A stretch of 64,000 nucleotides of DNA from the NCBI GenBank assembly GCA_942493045.1, contig OW818665.1, positions 744,001-808,000 of the forward strand, written 5' to 3'. The translations under genes and the position numbers were made by a program. Below are positions 1-8,223 of this stretch, one piece after another; positions within the stretch are counted from its first letter, which is position 1, and each line of letters begins with the position of its first letter. The notes beneath the pieces are model-generated. The model ran no database searches and was not told the DNA's origin. It was given only the letters and a program-made list of their open reading frames with translations. Source of the stretch: Teretinema sp942493045 (GTDB lineage: Bacteria > Spirochaetota > Spirochaetia > Treponematales > Treponemataceae).

Positions 1-1706
1 CTTTCGGCCGGCGTGGCTTCCAGATTAAAGAGATCGCCGGTTTCTTCTTGGTAATCGGCCAGTTTCTGCCTCATGTGCGACAGCACTTTTTCGGCAAAGG
101 CCTTGCCCTTCGGATTCACAATGTCCACACCCAGAAAATTAAGGCAGGATTCATTCATGCCGCAGATACCGATAGTCGAGAAGTGATTGTTCAAATGTGT
201 CAGATAACGCCGCGTATACGGAAACAGTCCGCCTTCCAGTAGCCTTTCAATTACCTTACGTTTGATCTGCAGACTGACGCGAGCCTGCATCATTAGATAG
301 TCGAGCCGTTCGAAATACTGGGCTTCAGTCTTGGCCAGAAAACCAATCTGGGGCATGTTGATGGTCACGACGCCGATGGAACCGGTAAATTCATCCGAGC
401 CGAACAGACCACCGCCGCGTTTGCGCAGTTCACGCTTGTCCAGCTGCAGACGGCAGCACATCGAGCGCACATCATTGGGGTTCAGGTCCGAGTTCAGGAA
501 GTTCTGGAAATAGGGCGTGCCGTAGCGGGCCGTCATTTCGAACAGCAGTTGGGCGTTCGGACTGGACCACTGGAAATCGGAGGTGATGTTATAGGTCGGT
601 ATCGGGTACTGAAATCCGCGTCCGGCGGCATCGCCTTCCAGCATCAACTCGATAAAGATCTTATTGATCAGGTCCATTTGCGCCTGGCAGTCGCCATAGG
701 TAAACGGCGTATCCTTGCCGCCGACAACGGCGTTTTTGTCAAACAGGTCCGACGGGCAATTCCAGTCCAGGGTGATATTGGTAAACGGAGCCTGACTGCC
801 CCAGCGGCTGGGAGTGTTCACGCCGTAAATAAAGCTTTGCAGGCACTGGCGCACTTCTTTCTCGGTCATGTTGTCATATTTGACAAAGGGCGCGAGATAG
901 GTGTCAAAGGAGCTGAAAGCCTGGGCTCCGGCCCATTCATTTTGCATGATACCCAGGAAATTCACGATCTGCTGGATCAGCGTGGAAAGATGGCGGGCCG
1001 GTTGACTGGTGATTTTATCCGGCACTCCGCCTAAGCCCTCGGCAATCAGCTGTCTGATGGACCAGCCGGCGCAGTAGCCCGAGAACATGGACAGGTCATG
1101 AAGGTGGAAGGCCGCGCTACGGTGGGCTTCGGCGACGGATTCGGGATAAATGTTCTTCAGCCAGTAATTGGCGGTGATGGTGCCGGAGTTGTGCAGGATC
1201 AGGCCGCCGAGCGAGAAGTTAACGTTGGCGTTTTCCTTGACGCGCCAGTCGGACTGGCTTAAATAGCCGTCCATGGTGGCGTTGATGTCCAACATCAGTT
1301 TTTCGGCGTCGCGGATGGATTCATGACGCGAGCGGTACAAAATATAGGCCTTGGCGACCTTTACTTCTTTTTCTTCTATGAGGACAGACTCAACAATGTC
1401 CTGAATTTCCTCGATTGCCGGGATGGAATGGGCATGCCGTCCGGCCATCATCAGGCGCAGTTGCTCCTCGACACGGTCAGTGAGCAGAGCGGCTCGCTCC
1501 GGGTCACTGTTGCCCTCGACGGCGGTAATTGCTCCGCCGATGGCTTTTTCGATTTTCGAGCGGTCATACTCGCGTATCTCTCCCGACCGCTTGACTACAT
1601 TCCTGATGAACGAGGCCGCTTCGGGATCTTTGGACGATCCCAGAAAATTTTTCCACTCCGGAAAGACGCCCTGCAGAAGTGCTCCTGCCTCAGGTGTTGT
1701 TCCCAT
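1..1706 (-). CDS. nrdD: Anaerobic (class III) ribonucleoside-triphosphate reductase, C-terminus cut by window edge
   Basis: Reduces ribonucleoside triphosphates to deoxyribonucleotides without oxygen, using a glycyl radical installed by NrdG. About 568 residues are visible. The N-terminal ATP-cone reads VVKRSGEIREYDRSKIEKAI near residue 35, after a short leader. Family stretches follow: SMFSGYCAGWSIRQL with a cysteine of the active-site type, the CCRL motif, and the GSIGVVTINMPQIGF core. The C-terminal glycyl-radical site and Zn cysteines lie left of position 1. The ATG at 1706 is inside the nrdR 3' end (17-base overlap), so the genes are probably co-transcribed and both fall under the NrdR-box promoter at 2231-2293. 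nrdG would be expected further left. The family call is very secure. Confidence 0.95.
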   Translation of the reverse strand, partial: MGTTPEAGALLQGVFPEWKNFLGSSKDPEAASFIRNVVKRSGEIREYDRSKIEKAIGGAITAVEGNSDPERAALLTDRVEEQLRLMMAGRHAHSIPAIEEIQDIVESVLIEEKEVKVAKAYILYRSRHESIRDAEKLMLDINATMDGYLSQSDWRVKENANVNFSLGGLILHNSGTITANYWLKNIYPESVAEAHRSAAFHLHDLSMFSGYCAGWSIRQLIAEGLGGVPDKITSQPARHLSTLIQQIVNFLGIMQNEWAGAQAFSSFDTYLAPFVKYDNMTEKEVRQCLQSFIYGVNTPSRWGSQAPFTNITLDWNCPSDLFDKNAVVGGKDTPFTYGDCQAQMDLINKIFIELMLEGDAAGRGFQYPIPTYNITSDFQWSSPNAQLLFEMTARYGTPYFQNFLNSDLNPNDVRSMCCRLQLDKRELRKRGGGLFGSDEFTGSIGVVTINMPQIGFLAKTEAQYFERLDYLMMQARVSLQIKRKVIERLLEGGLFPYTRRYLTHLNNHFSTIGICGMNESCLNFLGVDIVNPKGKAFAEKVLSHMRQKLADYQEETGDLFNLEATPAE

Positions 1707-2163
1707 GTATTCCCCCCACTTTATTAACTTCCGCGATAAATTCAGCCATATTTTCAAAATGGCGGTATACAGAGGCGAACCTGATATAGGCTACCTTATC
1801 GATTTCATGCAACTTTGCCAGGACCAGTTCGCCGATGGCCGAAGTACTGATTTCATGGCTGCCCTTACCGGTCATTACGGACTGGTCCTCTATTTCGTTG
1901 ACGATATTTTCAATTGTCATCGTGGAGACCGGGCGTTTTTCAAGGGCCCGCTGGATACCATGCTCCACCTTGGTGCGGTCAAAGGGCTCGCGCCGCCCGT
2001 CTTTTTTAATGACCATGAATTGTTTTTCTTCGATTCGTTCATAACTGGTAAAGCGGTAGCCGCAGGAAATGCATTCCCGGCGTCGGCGAATGCTGTCGCC
2101 ATTGGCCAGGGTACGGGATTCTACAACTCTGTCGTCAAAACTGCCGCAATGGGGACAGCGCAT
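1690..2163 (-). CDS. nrdR: Transcriptional repressor NrdR
   Basis: Zn-ribbon/ATP-cone repressor that senses (d)ATP and shuts off ribonucleotide reductase genes. It is 157 residues, the normal family length. Zn-ribbon cysteines are C3, C6, C31 and C34 (MRCPHCG and ECISCGYRF), followed by a basic segment SIRRRRE and an ATP-cone from about residue 46. I chose the ATG before RCPHCG because the family begins there and an AGAGG lies 8 bases upstream; an in-frame start 18 bases earlier would add only MCRGYQ. It overlaps nrdD downstream. Two NrdR boxes lie upstream, so it should repress itself and nrdD together. Confidence 0.95.
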   Translation of the reverse strand: MRCPHCGSFDDRVVESRTLANGDSIRRRRECISCGYRFTSYERIEEKQFMVIKKDGRREPFDRTKVEHGIQRALEKRPVSTMTIENIVNEIEDQSVMTGKGSHEISTSAIGELVLAKLHEIDKVAYIRFASVYRHFENMAEFIAEVNKVGGIHGNNT

Positions 2164-2230
2164 CTGGTAGCCTCTGCACACTTTTTTAGGGTAAGGAGCG
2201 AACCGCTCCGAGGCTTACTCTATCTGTATA

Positions 2231-2293
2231 GTGCCAGATATAGTGTTTTTAGCCCGTATGGAACATACTAACACTATCGATAGCGCTTGGCAA
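2231..2293 (-). promoter_or_regulatory. NrdR-box promoter of nrdR-nrdD
   Basis: On the minus strand, -35 TTGCCA (2288-2293) and -10 TAGTAT (2265-2270) are separated by exactly 17 bases. The spacer at 2271-2286 reads ACACTATCGATAGCGC on the plus strand, an NrdR-box-like imperfect palindrome. A second box, GTGCCAGATATAGTGT on the plus strand, lies at 2231-2246, just downstream of the expected transcription start. Box centres are 40 bases apart, about four helical turns, rather than the three turns I recall as most common. NrdR bound to both would cover the promoter. Confidence 0.75.
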
Positions 2294-2332
2294 GTTTAAA
2301 AAACGAAAAAAAGAGGAAAAAGGGTGGTTGTT

Positions 2333-3019
2333 TTAAAAGGAACGGTTGCGCAGGGCCCGATCGGTATCGGCGGCCCGTTCCAGCAGCGTCATGATTAAGG
2401 CCGGTATAAGAATCGACAAGCGTCTGACAGTCTGAAAAAGTCCTTTTTTACCGGCGGATCGGGCTTCCCAGGCGGTGGAAAGATCGTTCCAGTGCTGGAA
2501 TATCCGCGGAATAAAGCTGACCATCAGGGAAAATAAGAGCGGTATATCGCGCAGCCAGGCCGGAATGAAGCGGCGCCCGGAAGGCGGACACTTTTTTTCC
2601 AGCAACCGGTAGGGAAATTCCAATAATCCGCGTAATTCAGCGGAAGAGGTTGTTTCATAAAAAAGGGTACCGGAGACGAATACTGTGAACATCTGGGCCA
2701 GATACAGACCGCTGCTGCGTAGTGACTCCTGCGTCAGCGGCGTACGCAGTGACTGGCCGGCATACTGAATCAGATAAATAAAAAGAGCATAATAGAAGAT
2801 AAAAAGAAAGATTCGCAGTACGGATTTTAGGCGAACTCCCGCAATTGCGGCCAGCGCTAAAAGAGAAAGCGTCAAAAAGGACAGAGCTGCCGGTGGAAGC
2901 ATGAAGGTGAAAGGGGCTGTCAGCGCGCAAAGCAGCAATTTTACACCGGTAGGGCAGCGGTGCACAAAAGAAGTCCCCGGACGGTAGCTGAACAGCGGTT
3001 CACTATGGTTTCGACCCAT
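2333..3019 (-). CDS. bioN: ECF transporter transmembrane (T) component, biotin type
   Basis: Membrane scaffold of an energy-coupling-factor importer. The 228-residue protein has a hydrophobic N-terminal half with 4-5 membrane spans (residues about 25-75, then around LFIFYYALFIYLIQYA). A cytoplasmic segment contains EARSAGKKG, matching the A-R-(G/S) coupling motif by which T subunits contact the ATPase, and a last hydrophobic stretch precedes the C-terminus. Its ATG shares one base with the stop of the ATPase gene (TGATG). The position after birA, bioY and the ATPase assigns it to biotin uptake; by sequence alone it is only a CbiQ/EcfT family member. Confidence 0.8.
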   Translation of the reverse strand: MGRNHSEPLFSYRPGTSFVHRCPTGVKLLLCALTAPFTFMLPPAALSFLTLSLLALAAIAGVRLKSVLRIFLFIFYYALFIYLIQYAGQSLRTPLTQESLRSSGLYLAQMFTVFVSGTLFYETTSSAELRGLLEFPYRLLEKKCPPSGRRFIPAWLRDIPLLFSLMVSFIPRIFQHWNDLSTAWEARSAGKKGLFQTVRRLSILIPALIMTLLERAADTDRALRNRSF

Positions 3020-3753
3020 CAGACTTCTCCCCAGAACAGGTCTTGCACAGTTTCATAGCTGCGCAGCGGGTTGCGGATACCCCAGGAAGCCAGTTCCGCT
3101 CTATTCAGGGCAGTGGCGCTGTCGCCGTCGTAGACTAGAGTTCCGTGAAACAGAATCAGCAGGCGGTCGGCCAGGGCCAGTATCTTTTCGAGTTCATGGG
3201 TCAGGATGATCACGGTTTTCCCGGCGGAATGCAGTTTCCGGATAACGGCCGTTACCTGGCAGACTCCCGGCCAGTCCAGGTTGGCAAAGGGCTCATCGAA
3301 GATGACCAGCGGTGCGTCCATGGCCAGAATTCCGGCTACCGCCAAACGCCGCTTTTCGCCGCCGGAGAGGGTGCGGGCGCTGTGGTCTTTTTTATCAATT
3401 AAACCGACCGTACTGAGCGCCGCCAATGCGCGGCTTTCGGCTTCTGCGCGTGAAAAACCCATATTTCGGGGGCCGAAGGCCACGTCCTCGGCCGGGGTTT
3501 CTCCGATAATCTGGGCATCGGCATCCTGAAACACCAGGCCGGCCCGCGCCGTTTTACCTTCCGCGTCCGTCAGCCGAACCGCACCGGCGGTCGGCCTGTC
3601 CAAACCGGCAATCAGGGACATCAGGACGCTTTTTCCGGAACCGTTGGCGCCGCTTACCACAACGCATTCACCGTCGGCAACCGAGAAACTGATATTATTT
3701 AATGCCACCATACCGCCGGGAAAACGACGGTAGAGGCCGTTTACCTCAAGCAT
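3019..3753 (-). CDS. bioM: ECF transporter ATP-binding (A) component, biotin type
   Basis: ABC ATPase that powers the biotin ECF importer. Of 244 residues: Walker A GANGSGKS 35-42, Q-loop Q76, signature LSGGE 129-133, Walker B with IFDEP near 151-155, and H-loop H186, so all catalytic elements are present. The chosen ATG (3753) overlaps the bioY stop by 8 bases and starts the protein at MLEVNGLYRR as in relatives; a TTG seven codons upstream is possible but unneeded. The gene is followed directly by the T component. A lone ATPase here implies a homodimeric A2 module, as in BioMNY systems. Confidence 0.85.
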   Translation of the reverse strand: MLEVNGLYRRFPGGMVALNNISFSVADGECVVVSGANGSGKSVLMSLIAGLDRPTAGAVRLTDAEGKTARAGLVFQDADAQIIGETPAEDVAFGPRNMGFSRAEAESRALAALSTVGLIDKKDHSARTLSGGEKRRLAVAGILAMDAPLVIFDEPFANLDWPGVCQVTAVIRKLHSAGKTVIILTHELEKILALADRLLILFHGTLVYDGDSATALNRAELASWGIRNPLRSYETVQDLFWGEV

Positions 3754-4309
3754 CGGGATCGAGATAGCGGGCAATTACCGGCTGCAGTTTGAAGGTAATG
3801 GGAATGAGGGCCGCGATTTTAATCAGGTCCGCCGTGAGAAAGGGAATAAACCCCTTGGTTAAGGCGGTCGAAAGCGGTATTTGTAGTTTGGAAGCCAGAA
3901 CCAATACCCCGGGGATATAAATGCAGGCGAAACCGGCCAGGGTCGCGGTGATGATGCGCACCAGTCGGCCGCCCTGTACTTCATCGGCTTTTGACCGCAT
4001 CATAAATCCGGCCGCCACAGCGCCGATAAAATAACCGGCCAGATATCCGCCGGTGGGACCGGTCAGCACCGCAAAACCGCCCTTGCCCCCGGCGAAGACC
4101 GGCAAGCCCAGGGTACCGGCCATCAAAAACAGTCCTACCGCTCCGGCGCCCTGAACGGGACCGAGCAGCAGGCCGGCGAGTATGGCAAAGGCATTCTGCA
4201 AAACTATCGGCACCGGACCGACCGGAATGGTCATCATAGAACCGGCGCAAATCAAGGCGGCAAAGAGAGCAGTAAAAACAGAGCGCAGTGAATTTGTTTT
4301 AGTTGTCAT
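3746..4309 (-). CDS. bioY: Biotin transporter substrate-binding protein BioY
   Basis: Integral membrane S-component that captures biotin. At 187 residues it has the usual BioY length and about six hydrophobic segments, with the family signature around LTGPTGGYLAGYFIGA and the early motif IPVGPVPIVLQN. I set the start at 4309, where the ATG overlaps the birA stop (ATGA); a longer reading frame upstream only runs across birA. The ATPase gene overlaps its 3' end. Gene order birA-bioY-bioM-bioN gives one transcript combining the sensor/ligase with the whole importer. Confidence 0.92.
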   Translation of the reverse strand: MTTKTNSLRSVFTALFAALICAGSMMTIPVGPVPIVLQNAFAILAGLLLGPVQGAGAVGLFLMAGTLGLPVFAGGKGGFAVLTGPTGGYLAGYFIGAVAAGFMMRSKADEVQGGRLVRIITATLAGFACIYIPGVLVLASKLQIPLSTALTKGFIPFLTADLIKIAALIPITFKLQPVIARYLDPDA

Positions 4310-5361
4310 CGAGGGCATCCTTTGGTAGTAATTTGAAAACTTCCCGGAGGGAAGGTAAGAATTGAATCGTTGGTGTCCGAGCGCAACAGGGCATTGCCCC
4401 GGCCGTCGACTCCTAAAAAAGTTCCGTGGTGGACTGTCGGCGTACCCCGCTCGGTCGTGGTCAGGCCGGGTAGAGTTAGGCCAGCTAGAGTTTGGCCGGT
4501 GACGCGCGTTCCGTAGTCCGGACAGAGGCTGTTCCACAGACGACTTAAATTGTCAGCGCTGGCTAATTGAAGAGGGTAGGCGGCCAGAAAGCCTTCCAAC
4601 AGCCGTTTACGGAGTTTGCTCGTTTTGGGGAGGGCGCCGCCGGGCAAATTGGCGGCGGAGTCTGAGCTCAGGTTCTGCGGGACAGCGCCGGTGTTCAAGC
4701 CGATTCCGAGGTTGAGGTAGTTTGTGGTGTATCCGCTAGTCAGAGCTTCGCAGAGCACGCCCCCTACCTTGGCGAAGGATAGTCCGCCGGCAGTTTTATC
4801 GCAGATTAGCAGATCATTCGGCCAGTGCGTATACACTGGTTTTCCGGTAATTTCCCGGGCAGCTAGCACAAGAGCGCATTGGGCCGCCAAAACGCTGCGG
4901 TCTCTTTCGGAGGGTAGCAGATTCGGCCGGGTAATCAAGGTAAAACAGAGCGCGCCCTCGGCTGTTTCCCAGATCCGATCGGAGGTGCCCCGGCCGGCGC
5001 TTTGGCTGTTCGCGGTAATGATAGTTCCATCGGCGGCTCCGGATAAGGCCGCGTCCTGGGCTCGATTCATGGTTGAATCAGTTGACTCCCAATAAAGAAA
5101 GCGTTTTTCGGCACTGCCGAAGTCCCAGGGAAAAATACTGTCGCCGGTGTCTTCTTCCAGCTTGTATCCGGCCGGAGAAACGGAAATAGTGTAGCCGTTT
5201 TCTTGGAGGGAGCGCACCGCCTTCCAGACAGCCACCCTGCTGACCCCGGCCGCGGCCGCCAGAACTTCGCCGGAGAGCGCGCCGGAAACGGAGCGCAGTT
5301 GAGCCATTACCAGGGATCGGGTGGAGGGTATGGAATCAGTTTTTTTATCGTTAACCGGCAT
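4306..5361 (-). CDS. birA: Biotin-protein ligase / biotin operon repressor BirA
   Basis: Makes biotinyl-5'-AMP, biotinylates carrier proteins and, in this two-domain class, represses biotin genes. Residues 17-75 form a winged helix (VSRVAVWKAVRSLQENGY). The ligase core has GRGTSDRIW 123-131, WPND 180-183, KVGGVLCE 198-205 and GIGLN 219-223, and a small C-terminal domain follows. The annotated ATG at 5361 lies inside an inverted repeat and almost at the predicted transcription start, with no Shine-Dalgarno. M19 (5307) would also give a complete protein. It is therefore either leaderless from 5361 or starts at 5307. bioY starts in its stop codon. Confidence 0.92.
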   Translation of the reverse strand: MPVNDKKTDSIPSTRSLVMAQLRSVSGALSGEVLAAAAGVSRVAVWKAVRSLQENGYTISVSPAGYKLEEDTGDSIFPWDFGSAEKRFLYWESTDSTMNRAQDAALSGAADGTIITANSQSAGRGTSDRIWETAEGALCFTLITRPNLLPSERDRSVLAAQCALVLAAREITGKPVYTHWPNDLLICDKTAGGLSFAKVGGVLCEALTSGYTTNYLNLGIGLNTGAVPQNLSSDSAANLPGGALPKTSKLRKRLLEGFLAAYPLQLASADNLSRLWNSLCPDYGTRVTGQTLAGLTLPGLTTTERGTPTVHHGTFLGVDGRGNALLRSDTNDSILTFPPGSFQITTKGCPR

Positions 5362-5397
5362 AAAAAGCAGGTTAACGATAAAGCTGACCTATGTCAA
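5344..5397 (-). promoter_or_regulatory. birA promoter with BirA-type operator
   Basis: A perfect 13-base inverted repeat, TTTATCGTTAACC at 5344-5356 and GGTTAACGATAAA at 5370-5382, flanks a 13-base spacer. This resembles the GTTAACC-N14/15-GGTTAAC style of bacterial BirA operators. On the minus strand, -35 TTGACA (5392-5397) and -10 TAACCT (5369-5374) are 17 bases apart, and the -10 lies in the right arm. The birA ATG at 5359-5361 sits in the spacer. Holo-BirA binding would block its own promoter and hence the biotin importer. The -35 lies inside the 3' end of lnt. Confidence 0.75.
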
Positions 5398-6990
5398 GGA
5401 TTTGACTGTCGGTCCGGTTTTAATGCGCCGGAATACCAGAAACAGAAAAAGAAAACTTAACAGTTGCGGGAACCAGTCTCCCCAACGGGAGTAGAGCGTT
5501 TGAACGCGCTCATACAGTGGAACCGTAACTTTCAGCGAGGCTTCCTCGAAGAGGGGCAGGTCAGCGGTTACCCGGCCGACCGGATCAATGGCTGCGGTAT
5601 AGCCGCCGTTGGTGGAACGCAGCAGCGGTACACGCAGCTCGATAGCCCGAAAGGAGGCGATCACAAAATGTTGATATTCGGCGCTGGCGGTCTTGGACCA
5701 GGAATCATTAGTCAGATTGATCAGCATTTCGCTCCCGGTATTATATAACCTGGTATTGAGCAGGGCGAAGGCATCTTCGAAACAAATTGGCGTGGCAAAA
5801 CGGACGGTTTCCCCGACGGTGGTGGTCACGGCCATGTTTTTATATTCAGTTCCCGGTTGCCAGCCTGAAGAAAAACCGACAATTTTATCAAAAAACTTTT
5901 TCACCCATTCATGTTCGGTAAAGGGCATATACTCGGCAAAGGGCACTAACTGTATTTTGGCGTACCAATCCAGCTGTTCACCCTGCGGAGAAAGCAGGAT
6001 TACCGAGTTTGACCATTTTCGTTCATCCCGGTTAACCAGCACCGGAGAACCGACCAGCACCGGAACGCCGATTTCATTTAAAAAGGGGACAAAGGGATCC
6101 TCGGCCGGGAATACATCGAAATACCTGCGGTTTTCCAGATAGGAGTGTCCCAGAACCGACTCACTCCATACCACCAGATCAACCGGCCGCTCGTCGCTGG
6201 CGATGGCGTCCCGGGTCAGGCGCATCGAAGTGGTGATAGCCTTACGCACACCGTCTTCTTCATCCCAGGCATCAGTGTTGTGTTGCACCATCACCACCGT
6301 TACGGCTTTGGTACTCTCGCTTGAAGCGTAAATGCGAGTTAGGCCCCAGATCGAGGCCAGTAATACGAGAGAAAGCGTGAATACGGCTGAGCGGCGCAGA
6401 ATCAACAGTTCGCCGGAACACTCTTTTGTAAGTATCTTTTTCCATGATCCCTGGTAAAGCAGCAGTTCCGCGCCCAGGGCACCGATCAGCGACAGTAAGA
6501 AGCTCAATCCCCAGGTTCCGGTAATTTCCACAATCTGAATAAGCGGCAGCAGAGAGCGGCTGCTCATGATGATTGTTCCCCAGGGGTAGGCGAAAAATCC
6601 GGTAGATTTGGTCCATTCCCAGAGTGTCCAGGCCAGGGCAAAGGCAAAGGGGCGCAGATAGACCTTCTGATCCATGGCCAGGCGCAGGGCGTAACCGGCC
6701 GGTACGCCGATCAAAAAACAAAATAAAGTGGATCCGCCAAGGGTGAAAATGGCAAAATCTTTAAAAAAGAGCAGCCAAAAACTGGAAATCAGATGCACGG
6801 TCATCATCATCAGACCGCCGAGGAAACCGGACAGATGCCAGGAGGGCCTGCTGCGCAGCGCTATATACAGCGGAATCAGGGAAATCAGACCTGCCGGGGC
6901 GAACCCGAGAGCAAAGACCTCGTTTGGAATTCCGAGGGCCAGCAGGAGAGCCGAAAGTAATGTAAAGCCAATAGCTGTCAGACTTGTCAT
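5389..6990 (-). CDS. lnt: Apolipoprotein N-acyltransferase Lnt
   Basis: Adds the third acyl chain to the N-terminal cysteine of lipoproteins in the inner membrane. The protein has 533 residues: six or so membrane spans in 1-220, a nitrilase-fold domain at about 228-490 and a C-terminal span. The catalytic triad is visible as E277 (VVWSESVLG), K345 (WYAKIQLVPFAEY) and C403 (TPICFEDA). It is transcribed toward birA, 28 bases away. Its likely promoter, TTGAAA-N18-TAAAAT at 7002-7031, would give a leader of only about five bases. Two lipoprotein genes in this window provide possible substrates. Confidence 0.93.
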   Translation of the reverse strand: MTSLTAIGFTLLSALLLALGIPNEVFALGFAPAGLISLIPLYIALRSRPSWHLSGFLGGLMMMTVHLISSFWLLFFKDFAIFTLGGSTLFCFLIGVPAGYALRLAMDQKVYLRPFAFALAWTLWEWTKSTGFFAYPWGTIIMSSRSLLPLIQIVEITGTWGLSFLLSLIGALGAELLLYQGSWKKILTKECSGELLILRRSAVFTLSLVLLASIWGLTRIYASSESTKAVTVVMVQHNTDAWDEEDGVRKAITTSMRLTRDAIASDERPVDLVVWSESVLGHSYLENRRYFDVFPAEDPFVPFLNEIGVPVLVGSPVLVNRDERKWSNSVILLSPQGEQLDWYAKIQLVPFAEYMPFTEHEWVKKFFDKIVGFSSGWQPGTEYKNMAVTTTVGETVRFATPICFEDAFALLNTRLYNTGSEMLINLTNDSWSKTASAEYQHFVIASFRAIELRVPLLRSTNGGYTAAIDPVGRVTADLPLFEEASLKVTVPLYERVQTLYSRWGDWFPQLLSFLFLFLVFRRIKTGPTVKSLT

Positions 6991-7001
6991 AATTGATCCC
7001 T

Positions 7002-7046
7002 ATTTTACTCATTTTTCTTGAATAGTTTCAATAATGCCCGTATTAT
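7002..7046. promoter_or_regulatory. Interleaved divergent promoters of lnt and the GHMP-kinase gene
   Basis: Minus strand (lnt): -35 TTGAAA 7026-7031, 18-base spacer, -10 TAAAAT 7002-7007. Plus strand (kinase gene): -35 TTGAAT 7018-7023, 17-base spacer, -10 TATTAT 7041-7046. The two -35 boxes lie in one small palindrome, TTGAATAGTTTCAA (7018-7031), on opposite strands. Both predicted starts fall within about 5 bases of the respective ATG. Confidence 0.65.
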
Positions 7047-7052
7047 ATTCCT

Positions 7053-8210
7053 ATGCAGAAAATTGTAGCGTTTCATGCCCAGGAATATGAAAGTGAAAGT
7101 GAGGTTACTGTCGCAGTTCCCGGTCGTTATCACCTGCTCGGTGAACATACCTGGTTTGCCAAGGGCAATACCCTTTCCATGGCTATAAACTACAATCTTT
7201 ATCTCTGTATGTCCGCCCGTCAGGATCAGAATTACCGGCTGTTCTCAGTTTCACTGGGAGAACGCAAAAAGATATCTTCATCCAATCTTAAATACCGTAA
7301 AGAAGACCGCTGGGCCAATTCGGCGAAAGCCGTGATTTCGGCCTTCCTGGAATACGGTGTGCATGTTCCGGGTCTTAATTTTACCATTTTGTCAGAAATA
7401 CCGGCAGACGCCGGATTGGGCACACCCAACGCCCTGAAGGTCGCCACCGCCATCGCCTTGCGCACCCTGTTTGCTCCGAGTATAGACGATGATACCCTGG
7501 TGGCGCTGCTGGAGCGGGCTAATACCCATTTTTTGAAAACCTATGCCCACCGGGCCGATATTCTGACCGCCATGTATGCCCGGTCCAACCATGTGGTACG
7601 CACCGATCATCATACAGTGACGGCCGATCTCATCCCTTTCCCGGTAGACGGTTATGAAATAGTGCTGACCGATTCGCGGGTGCCCCGTCTTTTAGCCCGT
7701 GAAGAGCTCGGTTTGCGCATTCAGGAATGCATCCGGGCCTATGAGGTAGTGCGCGCCGATCCGGACGCGCCTTCGGATTTTTCACAGTTGACCGAATCGA
7801 TTTTGGAAGAAATAGAAGATATTCCTGAGTCGGTGAGGCGCCGGGTTATATACATTATCCGGGAGTCCGAAAGCGTCCGGGAGGCGGTTAACGCTCTTCA
7901 AAACAAAGACTATGTGCTTTTTTCCCGGATTGTGAACCGTTCGCATGAGGGACTGCGAGACCGCTTTGAGATTTCCTGCCCTGAATTGGACTGGCTGGTA
8001 AAACGGGCTCTTGAATTTGTGCATCCGGACACTCCTGACCTGGTTTGTTCCCGTATGACCGGCCGTGGATTCGGCGGCTGTACCTATGCCGTCCTCCGCA
8101 CCGCGGACAGCCCGGTGTATGCCCAAAAACTGGAAGAATATGAGCGCATTTTCGGGTTTAAGCCGGTGCGTTATACCGTGGCCCCCTCTGATGGTGCCCG
8201 CGTTTTATGA
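7053..8210 (+). CDS. GHMP kinase, galactokinase-like, with altered ATP-binding motif
   Basis: The 385-residue GHMP-superfamily protein is closest in layout to galactokinase. Motif 1, GRYHLLGEH, lies at 24-32 (compare the sugar-binding GRxNLIGEH), and motif 3, MTGRGFGGC, lies near the C-terminus. The motif 2 phosphate loop is degenerate: IPADAGLGTPNA at 116-127 replaces the usual PxGAGLSSSAA, losing the serines. The region aligned with the catalytic Asp retains a D (AHRADILTAMY), but the context is changed. It may act on another sugar or be non-catalytic. There is no Shine-Dalgarno; the -10 box is 6 bases from the ATG. surE follows after 13 bases. A galM gene begins far away at the right edge. 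Confidence 0.75.
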   Translation: MQKIVAFHAQEYESESEVTVAVPGRYHLLGEHTWFAKGNTLSMAINYNLYLCMSARQDQNYRLFSVSLGERKKISSSNLKYRKEDRWANSAKAVISAFLEYGVHVPGLNFTILSEIPADAGLGTPNALKVATAIALRTLFAPSIDDDTLVALLERANTHFLKTYAHRADILTAMYARSNHVVRTDHHTVTADLIPFPVDGYEIVLTDSRVPRLLAREELGLRIQECIRAYEVVRADPDAPSDFSQLTESILEEIEDIPESVRRRVIYIIRESESVREAVNALQNKDYVLFSRIVNRSHEGLRDRFEISCPELDWLVKRALEFVHPDTPDLVCSRMTGRGFGGCTYAVLRTADSPVYAQKLEEYERIFGFKPVRYTVAPSDGARVL

Positions 8211-8223
8211 TATACTCTTCGCT

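Noticed and set aside
1423..2271. Long plus-strand open frame opposite nrdD/nrdR
   Set aside because: It is antisense to nrdD and nrdR, whose motifs are unmistakable; composition looks like a codon shadow and it runs over the NrdR-box promoter.
3754..3774. TTG start seven codons upstream in the bioM-like gene
   Set aside because: Family proteins begin at the later ATG and no ribosome-binding site supports the TTG.
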